From NCBI GenBank assembly GCA_029863305.1, contig JAOTVR010000006.1, positions 1 to 64,000 of the forward strand: a stretch of DNA of 64,000 nucleotides, given 5' to 3'. Positions 17,740 through 26,377 of the stretch are shown piece by piece. The translations under genes were made by a program, and so were the position numbers. Numbering within the stretch: position 1 is the first letter of the stretch; the number at the start of each line of letters is the position of its first letter. The stretch comes from Gammaproteobacteria bacterium (GTDB taxonomy: Bacteria; Pseudomonadota; Gammaproteobacteria; Steroidobacterales; Woeseiaceae). The notes under the pieces are model-generated. The model saw only the letters and a list, made by a program, of their open reading frames with translations. It did not search any database and was not told the origin of the DNA.

Positions 17740-17821
17740 GCGGTGTTGCTGCATCGCAGGTCAGGGGCAGCGCAGCGAGCCGGGACGATGAGGCACCGCT
17801 GGATTGTCGCCGCTCCGGGCA

Positions 17822-19225
17822 TCAGTCCATGTGCAGTGACTTCATCTTGCGCGCGAGCGTATTGCGGCCCCAGCCAAGCAGTTTAGCCGCTTCCTGGCGA
17901 TGTCCGTTCGTCTGGCTCATCGCGATCTGTATCAGCGTTTTCTCAAATTCCGGTAATGCCGTATCGAGCAGCGGTTCAGCGTTTTTTGAAGTCAGCTGAC
18001 GCTCTGCCCACGAAGCCAGGCTGCGTGTCCAGTCCTGCACCGCACGTTGCGACGGAACCTGGCCGCCAAGGTCCGTTGGAATGTCTTCCGGCGTGATAAC
18101 CGCTCCGGGCGCAGTCACCGTCAGCCGTCTGGTCGCATTCACGAGCTGGCGCACGTTGCCAGGCCAGTCGTAACTCTGCAGAACATCCAGCGCGTCCGCA
18201 TCGAGCGCCTTGGCGGGCGCACCGAGCTCCTTCGCTGATTCGGTCAGATAATGATTGAGCAGAACCGGGATATCGGCGCGGCGCTGCCGGAGCGGTGGCG
18301 AATTGATGCGGATTACGTTCAGGCGATGATACAGATCTTCGCGAAAGCGAGACTCTTTTACGGCACGAGCGAGATCCTGGTTGGTTGCAGCGATAACGCG
18401 CACGTCCACCTTGATCGACGTCTGCCCGCCGACACGGTAGAACTCACTTTCGGCCAGCACACGCAGCAATCGCGTTTGCAGCGCCGGCGACATATCGCCG
18501 ATTTCATCGAGAAACAACGTGCCGCCGTCTGCTTGTTCGAAGCGCCCGACGCGGCGGGCGTCGGCGCCCGTAAATGCGCCCTTTTCATGCCCGAACAGCT
18601 CCGACTCGAGCAGCTCCGCCGCGATCGCCGATGTGTTTAGCGCGACGAATGGCTTATTCGCCCGCGGGCTATGTTCATGTAGCGCCCTCGCGATGAGTTC
18701 CTTGCCTGTCCCGGACTCGCCGGTAATGAGCACGGTCATGCTCGAACCGGCGAGGCGGCCAATTGACCGGAATACTTCCTGCATTGCCGGGGCCTGACCG
18801 ATCAGCGATGGAATAACGCGCTGATCCTGCTGGTCGTCGCTTGCGCCGTAGCCGTTCTGCCGTGCCGCCTTGCGAACGAGTTCCATCACCTCGTCGATAT
18901 CGAAGGGCTTGGGGAGATATTCGAAAGCGCCGCCTTTGTAGGCGGCAACGGCATTTTCCAGATCCGAGTGCGCCGTTACAACGATGATCGGCAATGTCGG
19001 ACAGCTCGTGCGCAATCGCTCCAGCAGCGCGATACCACTCATGCCCGGCATGCGCACATCGGTAATCAGTACGTCCGGCTGAGCGTGCCGGATCGCGTCA
19101 AGCAGGTGTTCCGCGCGCTCGAAGCCTCTGCTCTCCATGTTCGCCTGGTGCAGCGCCTTTTCGAGGACCCAGCGTACCGACTGATCGTCGTCCACGACCC
19201 ACACATTAAGTCTGTCTTCTGCCAT
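17822..19225 (-). CDS. glnG: Nitrogen regulation response regulator NtrC
   Basis: Sigma-54-dependent activator of nitrogen-limitation genes. Receiver domain about residues 1-120 with the phospho-acceptor Asp in DVLITDVRMPGMSG; AAA+ domain with Walker A GESGTGKE, the sigma-54 contact loop KGAFTGA and Walker B GGTLFLDEIGDM; C-terminal Fis-like helix-turn-helix (NGHRQEAAKLLGWGRNTLARK). Length 467 aa is standard. The start overlaps the ntrB stop by one base (TGATG), so the pair is translationally coupled. Its likely targets, NtrC boxes, lie upstream of glnA 3 kb away in the same cluster. Confidence 0.97.
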   Translation of the reverse strand: MAEDRLNVWVVDDDQSVRWVLEKALHQANMESRGFERAEHLLDAIRHAQPDVLITDVRMPGMSGIALLERLRTSCPTLPIIVVTAHSDLENAVAAYKGGAFEYLPKPFDIDEVMELVRKAARQNGYGASDDQQDQRVIPSLIGQAPAMQEVFRSIGRLAGSSMTVLITGESGTGKELIARALHEHSPRANKPFVALNTSAIAAELLESELFGHEKGAFTGADARRVGRFEQADGGTLFLDEIGDMSPALQTRLLRVLAESEFYRVGGQTSIKVDVRVIAATNQDLARAVKESRFREDLYHRLNVIRINSPPLRQRRADIPVLLNHYLTESAKELGAPAKALDADALDVLQSYDWPGNVRQLVNATRRLTVTAPGAVITPEDIPTDLGGQVPSQRAVQDWTRSLASWAERQLTSKNAEPLLDTALPEFEKTLIQIAMSQTNGHRQEAAKLLGWGRNTLARKMKSLHMD

Positions 19226-20325
19226 CAGCTTTTTTCCACCGCCTGCAGGGGAATGCGCACGAAGAACACGGTACGGCCGGGCCGGCTTTCAAATTCGATC
19301 AGGCCGCCGTGGCGGCTCAGCAATTCCTGAGCGGCCGGCAATCCAAGCCCTGTGCCATCGGGCCGGTTCGTGATCAGCGGATAAAACACCGAGTCCTGTA
19401 AGTCGAACGGAATGCCGGGGCCGTCATCTTCTATTTCTATCGAGGCGATAACCCTGTGCCGGGTGTCGCCTATCGTAAAGTTGGTCGCCGCCCGGCTCCG
19501 CAGAGTTATCGTGCCGTGACCCTCGAGCGCAGTCACAGCGTTGCGAATCAGGTTCAAAAACGCCTGCACCATCTGGTCGCGGTCAAGATCGATCAGCGGC
19601 AACCCCGGGTCGTAGTCACGCCGAAAAGACACTTGTCTTTGTTCTTCTGCTTCGATGATGCGCACAACGTATTCGAGTAATTCGTGCACGTTTAATGGCT
19701 GTTTGTTCGCAGGACCACCGGGGCCGAGCAAGGTGTCGACGAGAGCCGCGAGGCGATCGGTTTCACTGATGACGACGTCGGTGTACTCCTTGAGTTCATC
19801 CTCAGCCAGTTGTCTCTCCAGGAGCTGCGCAGCGCCGCGGATTCCTCCCAGCGGGTTCTTGATCTCATGTGCGAGTTGCCGAATCATCTGCCGGCCGGCA
19901 CCGTGTTGAATGAGCAGCGCATTTTCGCGACTGATCCGGGCGCGTCGGGTAACGTCGGTCATCTCCACGAGCAGCGCAGCCTCGCCAAAGTCTACCGGTG
20001 ATACGTGGCAATCGACGACGCGTTCCTTGGCGTTTACCTCCGTTCGGCCCAGGCGTATTTCATTCGCATAGTGATCGCCCGTCTCAATGACGCGACTCAG
20101 GATGTCGCGCAATTCCGGTTCATCATCGGCAAGCCGCAATAACGACGCTCCGGCCGCGCGCCGCGCGCTGATACCCAGGATATTTTCGGCCGCGGGGTTC
20201 AGCCCGACGATCAGGAGACTCCTGTCCAGCAGGATGACACCTGAACTCAGGCTGTCGAGTATGCGTTTGGAGTGATCGTCGAATCCGCCGTTGTCGTCGG
20301 AACGCTTGCCGGTTTTTCCGCCTAG
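19225..20325 (-). CDS. glnL: Nitrogen regulation sensor histidine kinase NtrB (5' end unresolved)
   Basis: Cytosolic kinase/phosphatase that phosphorylates NtrC under nitrogen limitation. A PAS domain starts at RILDSLSSGVILLDRSLLIV, the H-box is QLAHEIKNPLGGIRGAAQLL, and the ATP lid region is DDGPGIPFDLQDSVFYPL ... GTGLGLPAAQELL. Homology begins around 20265, yet no ATG, GTG or TTG exists in this frame until GTG 20574, deep inside the upstream DUF4124 gene. AGGCGG at the DUF4124 stop codon could load ribosomes. The coordinate given is the maximal non-overlapping extent. Either a long overlap, a near-cognate start (for example ATA 20262) or a sequence error explains this. Confidence 0.88.
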   Translation of the reverse strand, partial: LGGKTGKRSDDNGGFDDHSKRILDSLSSGVILLDRSLLIVGLNPAAENILGISARRAAGASLLRLADDEPELRDILSRVIETGDHYANEIRLGRTEVNAKERVVDCHVSPVDFGEAALLVEMTDVTRRARISRENALLIQHGAGRQMIRQLAHEIKNPLGGIRGAAQLLERQLAEDELKEYTDVVISETDRLAALVDTLLGPGGPANKQPLNVHELLEYVVRIIEAEEQRQVSFRRDYDPGLPLIDLDRDQMVQAFLNLIRNAVTALEGHGTITLRSRAATNFTIGDTRHRVIASIEIEDDGPGIPFDLQDSVFYPLITNRPDGTGLGLPAAQELLSRHGGLIEFESRPGRTVFFVRIPLQAVEKS

Positions 20326-20855
20326 GGCCTGGCTGTGGCGACCTTGCTCTGCTGCACGTAGAATCGATTCGGCTGGCTGCGAATCATGAGCCGACCCGTG
20401 CTGTCGATGACTTCCGCTTGCAGGTTGTGCTCGCCGCGAAACACTTCCTCTATCTGGAAGCTCGTGCCGGTCACCACCCTCGGTTCGCCGTCGAAATACA
20501 CCCGCAGCTGATGCCCGCGTTGCAGGGCCGGGCTCAACGCCAGCGAAACGTTCAGTACGCCTTCGATATTCCACAGCGTTTCTTCTGCGCCAGGCGAGGA
20601 AATTGACAGGCTTGCATAACGGAAGGGCTCGTCGGTTGCCTGCTCGTCGTCGTCCGCATCACGCTGCGGCGGCGGCCGGTACAGGCGCGCGCCGGTATCG
20701 CGCGAATATTCCGACAGCTGCACCACCTCGGCACCTTCCCGAGGCCGGTCGGAGTAGTGCACGATACCGTCTTCATCCACCCAGCGGTACGCCTCAGCCA
20801 GGACGGCGCTAGCCGCCAGCAGGCACAGGAGGAGAAGAATAGCGCGTGTTTGCAT
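20322..20855 (-). CDS. DUF4124 domain-containing periplasmic protein
   Basis: A 177 aa secreted protein of unknown function. The ATG at 20855 gives a clean signal peptide, MQTRAILLLLCLLAASAVLA, followed at once by the DUF4124 core AYRWVDEDGIVHYSDRP. A second half (about 90-170) resembles a beta-sandwich with SLSISSPGAEETLWN and LQAEVIDSTGRLMIRS. The track start 51 bases upstream adds a non-conserved leader. It lies between glnA and ntrB on the same strand, an arrangement I associate with xanthomonad-like nitrogen clusters, so a link to nitrogen status is possible but not shown by the sequence. Confidence 0.85.
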   Translation of the reverse strand: MQTRAILLLLCLLAASAVLAEAYRWVDEDGIVHYSDRPREGAEVVQLSEYSRDTGARLYRPPPQRDADDDEQATDEPFRYASLSISSPGAEETLWNIEGVLNVSLALSPALQRGHQLRVYFDGEPRVVTGTSFQIEEVFRGEHNLQAEVIDSTGRLMIRSQPNRFYVQQSKVATARP

Positions 20856-20895
20856 CGAGTTAGCATAGCAACTTCGGCAGGATTTGGGGTAGTGG

Positions 20896-20918
20896 CCGGG
20901 CGGCAATTTGCCGCCCGG
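20896..20918 (-). terminator. Strong hairpin after glnA
   Basis: CCGGGCGGCAA and TTGCCGCCCGG make an almost uninterrupted 11 bp inverted repeat 17 bp past the glnA stop codon. Read in the glnA direction no T-run follows, so it is either a Rho-assisted stop, a 3' end stabiliser of glnA mRNA, or an attenuator that lets some transcription continue into DUF4124-ntrBC. Confidence 0.55.
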
Positions 20919-20934
20919 TTCACACTTTTTGCCT

Positions 20935-22344
20935 TTACAAGCTGTAATACATGTCGAATTCGACCGGATGCGTGGTCATGCGCAGCCGGGTGACATTTTC
21001 CTGCTTGAGGTCGATATACGCATCGATCAGGTCATCCGAGAACACGTCGCCCGCCTTCAGGAACTCGCGGTCACCGTCCAGCGCGGCCAGTGCCTCATCC
21101 AGCGAGAACGCAACCAGCTTGAGTTCTTTCTCTTCCTCCGGCGGCAGGTCATACAGATCCTTATCCATCGCATCGCCCGGATGAATCTTGTTCGTGATGC
21201 CGTCGAGGCCCGCCATCATCATTGCGGCAAAGGCCAGATACGGATTCGCCATCGAGTCCGGGAAGCGCACTTCGATGCGGCGCCCTTTCGGATTCGAGAT
21301 GTACGGAATGCGAATGGATGCCGAGCGGTTGCGCGCCGAGTAAGCGAGAATGGTCGGCGCCTCGAAACCTGGAACCAGCCGCTTGTAACTGTTGGTTGCC
21401 GGGTTTGTGAATGCGTTCAACGCTTTGGCATGTTTGATGATGCCGCCGATGTAAAACAGCGCCGTTTCAGACAGACCGCCATAGCCATCACCGGAAAACA
21501 GGTTTTCACCGTCTTTGAACAAGGACTGATGTACGTGCATGCCGTTACCGTTGTCGTTGACCAGCGGCTTGGGCATGAACGTCGCCGTCTTGCCGTAAGC
21601 ATGCGCCACATTGTGTACGACGTACTTGAGGATCTGAACTTCGTCGGCCTTGGCCACTAACGTATTGAATTTAGCTCCAATTTCGCACTGTCCGGCAGTT
21701 GCCACTTCATGGTGATGCACTTCGGTTTCGACGCCCATGTCCTCGATCGCGAGACACATGGCCGAGCGCAGGTTGTGTAATGAATCCACCGGCGGCACGG
21801 GAAAGTATCCGCCTTTGACCGTTGGCCGGTGACCGGTATTGCCTTCCTCGATGCTGCGATCCGTGTTCCAGGCACCTTCATCCGAATCAACCTTATAGAA
21901 CGCTCCCTGCATCGAGTCGTCCCAGGCAACGTGATCGAAGACGAAGAATTCGTTTTCGGGACCGAAAAATGCAGCGTCGGCGATGCCGGTCGACTTGAGA
22001 TACGCTTCTGCGCGATCGGCCAGCGAGCGTGGACAACGATCATATCCCTGCATCGTCGCCGGCTCGATGACGTTGCAGCGCAGATTGATTGTCGTCTCAT
22101 CCGAAAACACGTCGACGACCGCGGATGCCGGGTCCGGCAGCAGGATCATGTCGGACTCGTTGATGCCCTTCCAACCGGAGATCGACGAGCCGTCGAACAT
22201 CTTGCCATCTTCAAACAACTCCTCGTCGATCGTATGAGCGGGCACCGTTACGTGTTGTTCCTTGCCTATCGTGTCCGTGAAACGAAAATCGACAAATTTG
22301 GCCTCAGTCTCTTTGATCAGGCCGAGTACGTCCTTGGGCTTCAT
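20935..22344 (-). CDS. glnA: Glutamine synthetase type I
   Basis: ATP-dependent ligation of ammonium to glutamate. I chose ATG 22344 ([20 protein letters not shown]), nine codons inside the track start, because GGAGG stands just upstream and the product is then 469 aa, identical in length to E. coli GlnA. Family motifs are [24 protein letters not shown], the ATP site [16 protein letters not shown] and the adenylylation loop DLYDLPPEE with its Tyr, so control by GlnE adenylylation is expected. Transcription is very likely from the sigma-54 promoter and NtrC sites described upstream. Confidence 0.97.
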   Translation of the reverse strand: MKPKDVLGLIKETEAKFVDFRFTDTIGKEQHVTVPAHTIDEELFEDGKMFDGSSISGWKGINESDMILLPDPASAVVDVFSDETTINLRCNVIEPATMQGYDRCPRSLADRAEAYLKSTGIADAAFFGPENEFFVFDHVAWDDSMQGAFYKVDSDEGAWNTDRSIEEGNTGHRPTVKGGYFPVPPVDSLHNLRSAMCLAIEDMGVETEVHHHEVATAGQCEIGAKFNTLVAKADEVQILKYVVHNVAHAYGKTATFMPKPLVNDNGNGMHVHQSLFKDGENLFSGDGYGGLSETALFYIGGIIKHAKALNAFTNPATNSYKRLVPGFEAPTILAYSARNRSASIRIPYISNPKGRRIEVRFPDSMANPYLAFAAMMMAGLDGITNKIHPGDAMDKDLYDLPPEEEKELKLVAFSLDEALAALDGDREFLKAGDVFSDDLIDAYIDLKQENVTRLRMTTHPVEFDMYYSL

Positions 22345-22369
22345 GACTTTCCTCCAGTTTCTAAAGCGC

Positions 22370-22393
22370 AAAAAATGCCCGGTAGGTCCGGGC
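22370..22393 (-). terminator. Terminator-shaped hairpin plus T-run in the glnA leader
   Basis: On the glnA strand GCCCGG-ACCTA-CCGGGC-A-TTTTTT is a textbook intrinsic terminator, but it lies before glnA, 26 bases from the start codon. Relative to the predicted sigma-54 start at about 22400 it spans roughly +8 to +31. It could be an attenuator, a 5' stabiliser, or a block to antisense read-through from other upstream promoters. Confidence 0.6.
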
Positions 22394-22410
22394 CGGATTA
22401 CAGAAGTCTC

Positions 22411-22426
22411 TGCAGGATGCGTGCCA
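22411..22426 (-). promoter_or_regulatory. Sigma-54 (RpoN) promoter of glnA
   Basis: On the minus strand TGGCACGCATCCTGCA matches the -24/-12 consensus TGGCACG-N4-TTGCW with one mismatch and the invariant GG-N10-GC. The predicted transcription start is about 22400, giving a 56-base leader for glnA. Confidence 0.82.
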
Positions 22427-22435
22427 AATTGGTGC
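22421..22435. promoter_or_regulatory. NtrC-like palindrome overlapping the glnA -24 element
   Basis: GTGCCAAATTGGTGC resembles the NtrC box (GCACCA-N3-TGGTGC) but half of it is the sigma-54 -24 box itself. It may be a low-affinity governor site or simply a coincidence of shared bases. Confidence 0.45.
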
Positions 22436-22489
22436 GCACCGTAAGTTGTTGATTGTCTTGATCTCGTGCCAGCCTGCTAATCCGCTCCT

Positions 22490-22504
22490 GCACCACTATA
22501 GAGC
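22490..22504. promoter_or_regulatory. Candidate NtrC enhancer, proximal
   Basis: GCACCACTATAGAGC has one perfect half-site and one degenerate one. Its centre is about 97 bp upstream of the predicted glnA start and 31 bp, three helical turns, from the distal site, the spacing seen for the paired enhancers of E. coli glnA. Confidence 0.5.
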
Positions 22505-22520
22505 AATCGCTGCCGAATGT

Positions 22521-22535
22521 GCACCATTTGGGTGC
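22521..22535. promoter_or_regulatory. NtrC enhancer, distal
   Basis: GCACCATTTGGGTGC differs from the dyad GCACCA-N3-TGGTGC by one base. Centre about -128 relative to the predicted glnA transcription start. It also lies about 95 bp before the glyQ start codon, so it could influence that gene too. Confidence 0.68.
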
Positions 22536-22629
22536 GATTCCTGGCGGCGTCACCCCCGGCATGAACACCGATGCCACGCATTCTCCCAAGTCCTATATAC
22601 TCCGCGGGTTTGGGACCGGTAATACACAA

Positions 22630-23562
22630 ATGACTACGGACAAACCGTCCGCTGTGCTCAGCTTTCAGGACCTGATCCTCAAGCTGCAGCAGTATTGGGC
22701 GGAGCGCGGCTGCGTCGTAATGCAGCCCTATGACAAGGAGATGGGCGCGGGCACGTTTCATCCGGCGACGTTCCTGAGGGCCATCGGCCCGGAACCCTGG
22801 AGCGCAGCCTACGTGCAGCCGTCGCGGCGGCCGACGGACGGGCGTTATGGCGACAACCCGTTTCGACTGCAGCATTACTATCAGTACCAGGTCGTCATCA
22901 AACCCTCGCCCGACGACTTTCAGGAGCTCTATCTCGATTCCTTGCGCGCCATCGGCATCGACACGCTGGTGCACGATATTCGCTTTGTCGAAGACAACTG
23001 GGAGTCGCCCACACTCGGCGCCTGGGGTCTTGGCTGGGAGGTCTGGCTAAACGGCATGGAGGTCACCCAGTTCACCTATTTCCAGCAGGTCGGCGGCCTT
23101 GAGTGCCGGCCCGTGACGGGTGAAATCACCTACGGTATCGAACGTCTTGCGATGTATCTGCAAGGTGTCGAAAGCATTTTCGACCTCGTCTGGACCGACG
23201 GGCCGCTGGGTCGCATTACGTATGGCGACGTTTATCACCAGAATGAAGTCGAACAGTCCCGCTACAACTTCGACGCTGCTGATATTGATGACCTGTTTCA
23301 CCAGTTCGATCATGCCGAACACGAGAGCGAGCGCCTCATCGGGCTGAATCTCGCACTCCCTGCCTATGAACAAATGCTCACGGCATCACACGTTTTCAAC
23401 TTGCTCGATGCGCGGCAGGCAATTTCAGTCAGCGAGCGACAACGATTCATTTTGCGCGTCCGCACAATGGCCCGCGCCATAGCAGAGGCGTACTACTCCA
23501 GCCGCGAATCGCTCGGTTTCCCGATGCTGGCCTCTGTTGCCGGCGGAGACTCGACCCAATGA
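22630..23562 (+). CDS. glyQ: Glycine--tRNA ligase alpha subunit
   Basis: Catalytic subunit of the bacterial alpha2beta2 glycyl-tRNA synthetase. The ATG at 22630 gives [28 protein letters not shown], the family start; the track extension to 22519 would run through the NtrC region and is rejected. The 310 aa chain contains [20 protein letters not shown], the class II motif 2 region [21 protein letters not shown] and the motif 3 region [15 protein letters not shown]. It overlaps glyS by 4 bp (ATGA). A weak -10-like TATACT is at 22596-22601. Confidence 0.97.
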   Translation: MTTDKPSAVLSFQDLILKLQQYWAERGCVVMQPYDKEMGAGTFHPATFLRAIGPEPWSAAYVQPSRRPTDGRYGDNPFRLQHYYQYQVVIKPSPDDFQELYLDSLRAIGIDTLVHDIRFVEDNWESPTLGAWGLGWEVWLNGMEVTQFTYFQQVGGLECRPVTGEITYGIERLAMYLQGVESIFDLVWTDGPLGRITYGDVYHQNEVEQSRYNFDAADIDDLFHQFDHAEHESERLIGLNLALPAYEQMLTASHVFNLLDARQAISVSERQRFILRVRTMARAIAEAYYSSRESLGFPMLASVAGGDSTQ

Positions 23563-25643
23563 GCAAGGCGAACGACTTTCTCGTCGAGATCGGCACCGAA
23601 GAACTGCCGCCAAAAGCGCTGCGCACATTGATGGGTGCATTTGCCGGCTCCCTCGAGGCCGCTGTCGATGACGCGCGGCTGGCGCACGGCGCCGTGCACG
23701 CTTACGCGAGCCCGCGCCGCCTGGCGGTCCTGATAGAAGAGCTGCAGGCAGGTCAGGAAGACCGCAAGACGTCGCAAAAGGGCCCGCCGGTCTCCATTGC
23801 CTTCGATGACGACGGCAATATCACGCCGGCCGGTGAAGCCTTCGCCAGCAAGTGCGGGGTCGCGATTGCGGAACTCGGCCGGGTGACAACCGACAAGGGC
23901 GAATGGTTGTCCTGCGACATCGTCGAGACCGGCAAGACGGCCGCAGCCCTCATGCCCGAGCTCATCGAAAAGACGCTGGCCGGACTACCGATTCCGCGAC
24001 GTATGCGCTGGGGCGCAGGCGATGCCGAATTTGTGCGCCCGATTCACTGGATAGTGCTCTTGCATGGCAGCAAGGTCATAAAAGCGCCCATCATGGGGAT
24101 TACCGCCGACAACAAGTCGCGCGGCCATCGCTTTCACAGCAAGAAGCCCATTACCATCAAGGCGCCCGGTGACTATTTGCGGGCGCTCGAGGACGACGGT
24201 CGCGTCATCGCCGACTTCGACAGACGACGGCAACTCGTCGAAAGCGGCGTCACGCAACAGGCGAAGCAGGCGGGCGGCAACATCGTCGACGGCGAACTCA
24301 TCTACGACGAAGTTACTGCCCTGGTTGAGTGGCCCGTGCCCATCACCGGCACATTCGACGATGAATACCTGGAATTGCCCCGCGAGGCCATTGTCTCCAC
24401 GCTGACCAGCCATCAGCGGTACTTTCCGGTGGCGGACAAGAGCGGCGCCTTGCTACCCCGCTTTGTCACCGTTGCCAATCTTGACAGCAAGGATCCCGAG
24501 CAGGTCCGCGACGGCAATGAACGCGTCATTCGCCCGCGCCTGGCGGACGCCGCTTTTTTCTGGGACAACGATCGTCGTACGGCCCTGGCCGTGCGCCAGG
24601 AAGCTCTGCGTGACGTCGTCTATCAACGCGGCCTGGGCAGTTTGTATGACAAGAGCGTGCGCACCGCTGCAATGGTCGAGACGCTCGCCGCAGCGCTCGG
24701 CGTCGATTCGAGCACGGCGCAGCGCGCTGCTGCATTGGCCAAGTGCGACCTGCTCACCGGGATGGTCGGTGAGTTTCCGGAGTTACAGGGCACGATGGGC
24801 CGCTATTACGCGCTGTCCGACGGCGAACCGCAGAGCGTTGCCGACGCCATCGCCGAGCACTATTTGCCGCGCTTTTCCGGCGATGCGCTGCCCACGTCAA
24901 TCGATGGTCAGATCCTTGCTGTCGCCGACAAGCTCGACACGCTCGCCGGCATTTTCGTCATAGGCAAGAAACCGACTGGCAACCGTGATCCGTTCGCCCT
25001 GCGCCGGGCTGCGCTCGGCGTGATTCGCGTTCTGATCGAGTGCGAACTCGATGTCGACCTCAAGGCGATGCTGGCGGCTGCCGTCGCAGCGCAGCCGCCA
25101 GGCAAGACAGACGCGCGGCAAACAGTCGATGAGCTGTACACGTTTATCAGCGAACGGCTGCGGCGCTATTTTCTTGATCGGGACAAGGGTCTTGCGACCG
25201 AAACCTTTGATGCCGTGCTGGCACGCAGCCCGGCCTCGCTTCTCGATTTCGAGCGCCGCCTTGTTGCGGTGCAGGCATTCATCAAGCTCGAGCCTGCCGC
25301 CAGCCTGGCTGCTGCGAACAAGCGCATTGCGAACATCCTGAAGAAGGCCACGGTTGACAGCGGGGCGCAGGTGAAAGAGAAGTTGCTTGCCGATCCGGCA
25401 GAGGTCGCCTTGTGGTCCGCGCTTGGCGCCGCCAGGACTACGGTAGCACCGCTGTTGCAGGGCCGTGAGTACACGGCTGCGTTAACCGCGCTCGCGGAGT
25501 TGCGTGAGCCGGTTGACCTGTTCTTCGACGGCGTCATGGTCATGGCCGATGACGCGGCACTACAAAACAACCGGCTGGCGCTGCTTGACGACTTGCGCGC
25601 ACTGTTTCTCGACATCGCCGATATCTCGCGGCTGTCTATTTGA
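23559..25643 (+). CDS. glyS: Glycine--tRNA ligase beta subunit
   Basis: tRNA-binding beta subunit of the alpha2beta2 glycyl-tRNA synthetase, 694 aa. N-terminus [18 protein letters not shown] is diagnostic; [30 protein letters not shown] and the HD-like region [23 protein letters not shown] follow, and a C-terminal anticodon-binding domain with [19 protein letters not shown] closes it. Overlaps of 4 bp with glyQ and 1 bp (TGATG) with the following acyltransferase indicate a single translationally coupled message. The gmhB gene often found downstream in gammaproteobacteria is absent. Confidence 0.97.
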   Translation: MSKANDFLVEIGTEELPPKALRTLMGAFAGSLEAAVDDARLAHGAVHAYASPRRLAVLIEELQAGQEDRKTSQKGPPVSIAFDDDGNITPAGEAFASKCGVAIAELGRVTTDKGEWLSCDIVETGKTAAALMPELIEKTLAGLPIPRRMRWGAGDAEFVRPIHWIVLLHGSKVIKAPIMGITADNKSRGHRFHSKKPITIKAPGDYLRALEDDGRVIADFDRRRQLVESGVTQQAKQAGGNIVDGELIYDEVTALVEWPVPITGTFDDEYLELPREAIVSTLTSHQRYFPVADKSGALLPRFVTVANLDSKDPEQVRDGNERVIRPRLADAAFFWDNDRRTALAVRQEALRDVVYQRGLGSLYDKSVRTAAMVETLAAALGVDSSTAQRAAALAKCDLLTGMVGEFPELQGTMGRYYALSDGEPQSVADAIAEHYLPRFSGDALPTSIDGQILAVADKLDTLAGIFVIGKKPTGNRDPFALRRAALGVIRVLIECELDVDLKAMLAAAVAAQPPGKTDARQTVDELYTFISERLRRYFLDRDKGLATETFDAVLARSPASLLDFERRLVAVQAFIKLEPAASLAAANKRIANILKKATVDSGAQVKEKLLADPAEVALWSALGAARTTVAPLLQGREYTAALTALAELREPVDLFFDGVMVMADDAALQNNRLALLDDLRALFLDIADISRLSI

Positions 25644-26377
25644 TGTTGTGGCTGCGCGGACTGATCTTCACTTTCGTCATGTACGGCGCCGCGCTCGTTG
25701 GGTCCTCGCTGGTCGTGTTGCTGTTCTGGGCGCCGCACAGGGTGCGCTGGGCTGTCGCCGTTGGCTGGGCCGACACCTGCCTCTGGGCCGGGCGTTTTTT
25801 TTGCGGTCTCGATGTACACACCGAAGGCCGGGAGAATATTCCTGATGAGCCGTGTGTCTTTCTGATCAAGCACACGACGGCGCTCGAAACCTACTGGCAA
25901 ATCGCCGCGCTGCCGCCTTCGTGTTGGGTGCTGAAGCGTGAGTTGCTGTGGCTACCGGTTTTCGGCTGGTCGCTGGCGGTGATGCGCTCGATTGCCATCG
26001 ATCGCAAAGCCGGCGGATCGGCCGTGAAGCAGGTCATCGCAAAGGGCAGAGACCGGCTCGCCTCGGGCATGAGCGTCTGCATTTTTCCGGAAGGCACGCG
26101 CATGCCACCGGGCGAAACGCGCCGCTACGGCGTCAGCGGCGCGGCGCTCGCCCAGGAGGCCGCTTGCCCGATCGTGCCGGTGGCGCACAATGCCGGCGAC
26201 TTTTGGCCCAAGCGCGGCCTTCGCAAGCGCCCCGGCCAGATCCGCTTTTGTATCGGCCCGCCGATCGATCCAGCCGGACGGCGGCCAAAGGAAACAAACG
26301 TTATTGCGCAGCAGTGGGTCGAAGCGAAGATGGCCGACATCAGCGATTTCTATAAGGAACGCGCACATGGAACCTAA
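25643..26377 (+). CDS. 1-acylglycerol-3-phosphate acyltransferase-like (PlsC family)
   Basis: Membrane-associated acyltransferase of phospholipid synthesis, 244 aa. An N-terminal helix (GLIFTFVMYGAALVGSSLVVLLF) precedes motif I, here KHTTALET, i.e. H-X4-E rather than the classical H-X4-D; this Glu variant is common in the subgroup found behind glyS. Motif III is FPEGTRMPPGE and the late VPVAHNAGDFWPKRG is typical of the same subgroup. Start is ATG 25643, sharing a base with the glyS stop, rather than the track TTG at 25640. It overlaps the following M28 peptidase by 11 bp. Confidence 0.85.
   Translation: MLWLRGLIFTFVMYGAALVGSSLVVLLFWAPHRVRWAVAVGWADTCLWAGRFFCGLDVHTEGRENIPDEPCVFLIKHTTALETYWQIAALPPSCWVLKRELLWLPVFGWSLAVMRSIAIDRKAGGSAVKQVIAKGRDRLASGMSVCIFPEGTRMPPGETRRYGVSGAALAQEAACPIVPVAHNAGDFWPKRGLRKRPGQIRFCIGPPIDPAGRRPKETNVIAQQWVEAKMADISDFYKERAHGT

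Noticed and set aside
26190-26366. N-terminal extension of the M28 peptidase ORF
   Set aside because: It overlaps plsC in another frame; the lipoprotein signal starts at 26367.
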